This document shows, in pieces, positions 63,875-64,000 of a stretch of DNA of 64,000 nt. Source of the DNA: Pseudopontixanthobacter vadosimaris. Lineage in GTDB: Bacteria > Pseudomonadota > Alphaproteobacteria > Sphingomonadales > Sphingomonadaceae. The notes beneath the pieces are model-generated. The model searched no databases and was not told where the DNA came from. It was given only the letters and a program-made list of their open reading frames with translations. Made by a program: the position numbers and the translations under genes. Every line of letters begins with the position of its first letter. Position 1 is the stretch's first letter. The stretch spans positions 52,869 through 116,868 of the forward strand of contig NZ_JABASZ010000043.1 of NCBI RefSeq assembly GCF_012979275.1. Reading direction: 5' to 3'.

Positions 63875-64000
63875 CTAGGTTTCGTGGACAAAGGGTATCC
63901 AGAGTTTGATTGAAGCGAGGGCGACGAAGCCAAGGTAGGATTCTTTGGTTTTGTCGTAGCGAGTGGCGACCCGGCGCCAGTTCTTCAGCTTGTTGAACAG
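63875..64000 (-). mobile_element. IS5-family transposase, C-terminal end only
   Basis: The minus strand reads LFNKLKNWRRVATRYDKT and then KESYLGFVALASIKLW before a TAG stop at 63875. This is the C-terminus of IS5-family (IS427-like) DDE transposases, with the E-x-R-x-Y-type end R-x-A-T-R-Y-D. The rest of the element lies beyond the right edge. The IS terminus should lie within a few bases left of the stop (GGGCTAGGTTTCGTGG region), but its exact end cannot be fixed from one side. Confidence 0.9.

Noticed and set aside
1..64000. CRISPR arrays, prophage, integrase, rRNA genes
   Set aside because: No regularly spaced repeats, no phage or integrase proteins and no rRNA sequence were seen. The only RNA gene is tRNA-Arg.

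Overview
The window is GC-rich, densely coding DNA that reads as an alphaproteobacterium of the order Sphingomonadales (Erythrobacteraceae/Sphingomonadaceae-like). The basis is the rimP-nusA-ylxR-infB-rbfA-truB-rpsO-pnp cluster with alphaproteobacterial traits, a DUF1476 (ATP synthase zeta-type) protein, adjacent carotenoid genes crtW and crtZ, a ROSE-like RNA thermometer before hsp20, and a large TonB-dependent receptor. No phage, plasmid or CRISPR features were seen. The only mobile DNA is an IS5-family transposase end at the right edge. Genus-level placement is an inference.

Left part (1-22.9 kb): a translation/transcription-factor operon on the minus strand, with tdk, a site-2 protease and a DUF1697 gene inserted between the classic members. 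Next come pspF and, from a well-formed sigma-54 promoter, an enlarged phage-shock operon. It holds a 54-aa leader peptide, PspA with an unusual open N-terminal extension, PspB, PspC and four further small PspB-like membrane/coiled-coil proteins. After this: sufE, crtWZ, leuC and leuD separated by a DNA glycosylase gene, a quinone oxidoreductase, DUF1476, bolA-grxD, a NUDIX hydrolase and tRNA-Arg(TCT).

Middle part (23-43.7 kb): a TonB-dependent receptor with a compound inverted repeat upstream, and a four-gene mannose cluster (GT4-type transferase, GH130 phosphorylase, GDP-mannose pyrophosphorylase, phosphomannose isomerase). Then a HerA-like ATPase, an S1/P1 nuclease, a decayed SDR gene next to an alcohol dehydrogenase and a SRPBCC protein, a KaiC-like double ATPase paired with a hybrid histidine kinase, and an OxyR-like regulator divergent from a Tat-exported beta-carbonic anhydrase.

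Right part (43.8-64 kb): a caa3-type oxidase locus (ctaG, cytochrome b, lipoprotein cytochromes c, subunit II with a fused cytochrome c, a subunit I-III fusion), one cytochrome gene lying antisense inside it. Next are a haloalkane dehalogenase, a metallophosphoesterase, a complete Mrp Na+/H+ antiporter operon (fused AB, C, D, E, F, G), a desaturase, trhO, a GST and a stress-type SDR. The end holds hsp20 with a heat-shock-like promoter and thermometer, a truncated M50-like gene, a two-helix K+-channel-like protein, a GFA-family protein and the IS5 end. The recurring theme from psp onward is membrane energetics and stress: PspABC, Mrp, caa3 oxidase, Hsp20, and SRPBCC/ADH stress-type genes.
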